This document shows positions 62,195-64,000 of a stretch of 64,000 nt of DNA, in pieces (position 1 is the stretch's first letter; the number at the start of each line of letters is the position of its first letter). The notes beneath the pieces were generated by a model that was not told the origin of the DNA, did not search any database, and worked only from the letters and a program-made list of their open reading frames with translations. Position numbers and translations under genes: made by a program. Origin of the DNA: Dastarcus helophoroides (lineage: Eukaryota; Arthropoda; Insecta; Coleoptera; Bothrideridae); contig CM053332.1 of NCBI GenBank assembly GCA_028583605.1, forward strand, positions 1,721,793-1,785,792. Direction: 5' to 3'.

Positions 62195-62755
62195 TTTCGT
62201 TTTGTTTATTATTATTATTACATCTACCGCGCTTAGATAAAGAAATATGAGCTGGGAACCCGAACGTACTTCGTTCGTTGATGACGTATTTGGGAAGGGG
62301 CAATAATTTCTCTCGATCGTGTCACGTCCGTCTCCGCACCCTACCTCACCAGAGTTATGGCAACTGAAATACAAGCGCAAATTTTTACGCCAACAGTGCT
62401 CTCCCATTTTGCAAATGGTGCCTTTATTTTTCAACCTTTTGTTTTCAAATTTGGAGAACTTATAAAGCAAGGATGTCGAATTCGTCCTCTGGAAGTACTT
62501 TTTCCAAGTTCGCTTTAGTTTCCGAGATATTAGCTTCTGAAAGCAAACAAAAAAAGGAACAAATTGTATGCCCATTTGCTGGAATATTAGAAAAAATATC
62601 AAAAATCTGCTTCCAGAGCCCGAATTCCCCAACATTTTTAAACATCATTGCCAATTTTCATGGAATTCTAAGCCATAGTATTGACGTAGTTTGTAAAATG
62701 GTAAGCGAAGAATTTCGACGTTTTACGAGTACCAGACCGCCGCCTTAATGGGCGT
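62195..62755 (-). repeat. Dispersed repeat ending in (TAA)n, copy 2
   Basis: Inverted partner of 29297-29833, including the CGAACGAAGTACGTTCG hairpin and the terminal (TAA)n-AACA. The open frames across it on both strands are not conserved between the copies, so I do not call a gene. Confidence 0.68.
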
Positions 62756-64000
62756 CGGAATAAACCAATTTATATCTAAAGGTTAAGAACATAGAATAAA
62801 TTTCATTAACACTCGAACAAATGCATCCATAAAAACTCTTGGCACGCGCATTTTAAAAGAAATTATGGTTTTGGCAAGCACTAGCAGAAGCCCGTAAAAA
62901 GTTCTTCTTTTATTCGAACACGCCCGTAGATTGCGTATTACTTGACGTACAGCCAAATTGCCCTTGCCCGATGTTGATTGGGTTTTATGTGTCTTTGCAT
63001 ACTGATGGTGGAGAACGTCCGATATCTAGAATTATTCAAAGATGTAGAGTTAGGAGAGGCTCAGAGAAAACAGAATGTGTTTATAAAACTATTTATTCTT
63101 GTCATGTTCATTTACAATATAAAATGGAATGTTTTACAATACTTACATATATTTCCTAAGGGGCACGTCAACTTCTTACAAATATAAGCTATACAACTAT
63201 GAGTTTCCTAACAGCTACGGCTCGATATGTTGCCCAAATAAAGGGATTTCTAGACTTGGGTATACAAGGGAATAGAATTTCTTGACTGTGTAGGAAATAT
63301 TTTGGGTAAATTATATAATAGACTAGTCAGAAATAAATTCCCAGTTTACAAATCTCTCTCAAGGCTCTTAAATTTAGTGCACAAGAAGGTACGTGATTCA
63401 ATTCTTATGATTAACAGTCCAAGGTAATTTTCCGTACTATCTATACTTTACAATTTATACAATGACAACAAATTCAGCAAATATTAGAAATACTTACAAT
63501 TTTAGAACCTAAATCTGTGAAAGTTTTAAAGATGATCAAATATTTCCCCATTTTATAACAGTTTTCAAAATGAATAAATACACACAGCAACCCTAAGTTT
63601 CACCGACAAGGTTTGATTATACCCTGTTTCTCACTGGGAATCGCCGCGATCGATATCTGACATAATACTTATCTGAAAAACTTAAAAATTTAACAACTCA
63701 GCAAAGTCAACAAGGGCAACACAACTAAAGTATTCGCAAAGTTATACTGGTTATACCGGAAGTTGACACCAACGTCGTTATTTTAAATAAGACACCCTAT
63801 ATATTTTTGCATTTTTGGATTTTATTTAATATTTTAAGGCCACTTTAAAAAACAAATATTTTTTTTTAATTTATAGTTTTTGAGATAATTGCATTTTTAT
63901 ATAAATTTGACAGATGCAAGGTCCCACGAAATTCCTTGTATCTTTTTTCGAAAGTAGAACACATACGAAGCTATCTTGCACAGCTTTCATGAGTTCAAAA
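62756..64000. other. Intergenic sequence, no gene recognised
   Basis: Open frames at 62971 and 62978 have no family motif. Near 63796 the words ACACCCTATATATTTTTGCAT match 25290-25310 of a foldback element, so a fragment of that family may start at the right edge. Confidence 0.4.

Noticed and set aside
62183..62748. Overlapping open frames of 91 to 150 codons on both strands
   Set aside because: They sit in a dispersed repeat whose other copy (29297-29833) does not keep the frames.

Overview
This window looks like AT-rich insect nuclear DNA. A beetle or a related insect is my best guess, but the order cannot be proved from sequence alone. The only clear host gene content is a set of five exons of a multicopper oxidase (insect laccase type) on the + strand. 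An upstream exon at 757-952 is followed by two tandem, paralogous pairs of 3'-terminal exons, at 17885-18094/18141-18508 (set A) and 38709-38921/39108-39481 (set B). Both sets accept the upstream exon in the same reading phase, and no second upstream exon was found between them. The simplest reading is one gene with two alternative 3' ends, the arrangement known for laccase-2 A/B isoforms. The gene runs off the left edge, so its N-terminal exons are not in view.

Nearly everything else is transposon debris inside or downstream of the gene's very large introns. From 2.4 to 6.8 kb lie two large foldback (long inverted repeat) elements. From 6.8 to 15.3 kb lie minus-strand R4/Dong-like non-LTR retrotransposon copies (RT, zinc-finger and restriction-like endonuclease), each abutting a (TAA)n microsatellite. 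From 15.6 to 16.3 kb lies a foldback remnant interrupted by a 408-bp insert with a 16-bp target-site duplication. That insert belongs to a repeat family with hammerhead-ribozyme-like termini. From 18,784 to 23,082 a 4.3-kb hAT-type element with a perfect 8-bp duplication encloses a Penelope-like GIY-YIG endonuclease fragment, itself flanked by 200-bp inverted arms.

From 24 to 29 kb lie a solo LTR with a 4-bp duplication, two more giant foldback elements and a decayed Jockey/CR1-like RT. A Jockey-like 3' end with an (AAATA)-rich tail lies at 33.8-34.4 kb. A more GC-rich palindromic region lies at 34.8-37.3 kb. Beyond the laccase set B exons there is a degraded Ty3/gypsy pol (49-50 kb), a mariner (54.1-55.4 kb), a 1.0-kb hAT element with an 8-bp duplication (56.7-57.7 kb) and a multi-exon Mutator-like transposase fused to a YqaJ nuclease domain (58.1-60.7 kb, frameshifted).

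About 15 kb of the window (19-22, 30-33.4, 40.5-45.3, 50.4-54 and 56.8-57.7 kb) is an unusual quasi-repetitive AT-rich sequence built from variants of a TCGAAATTT-like word, with strand bias that flips between sub-blocks. I found no tRNA, rRNA or CRISPR. All statements rest on reading the sequence; no database search was run.
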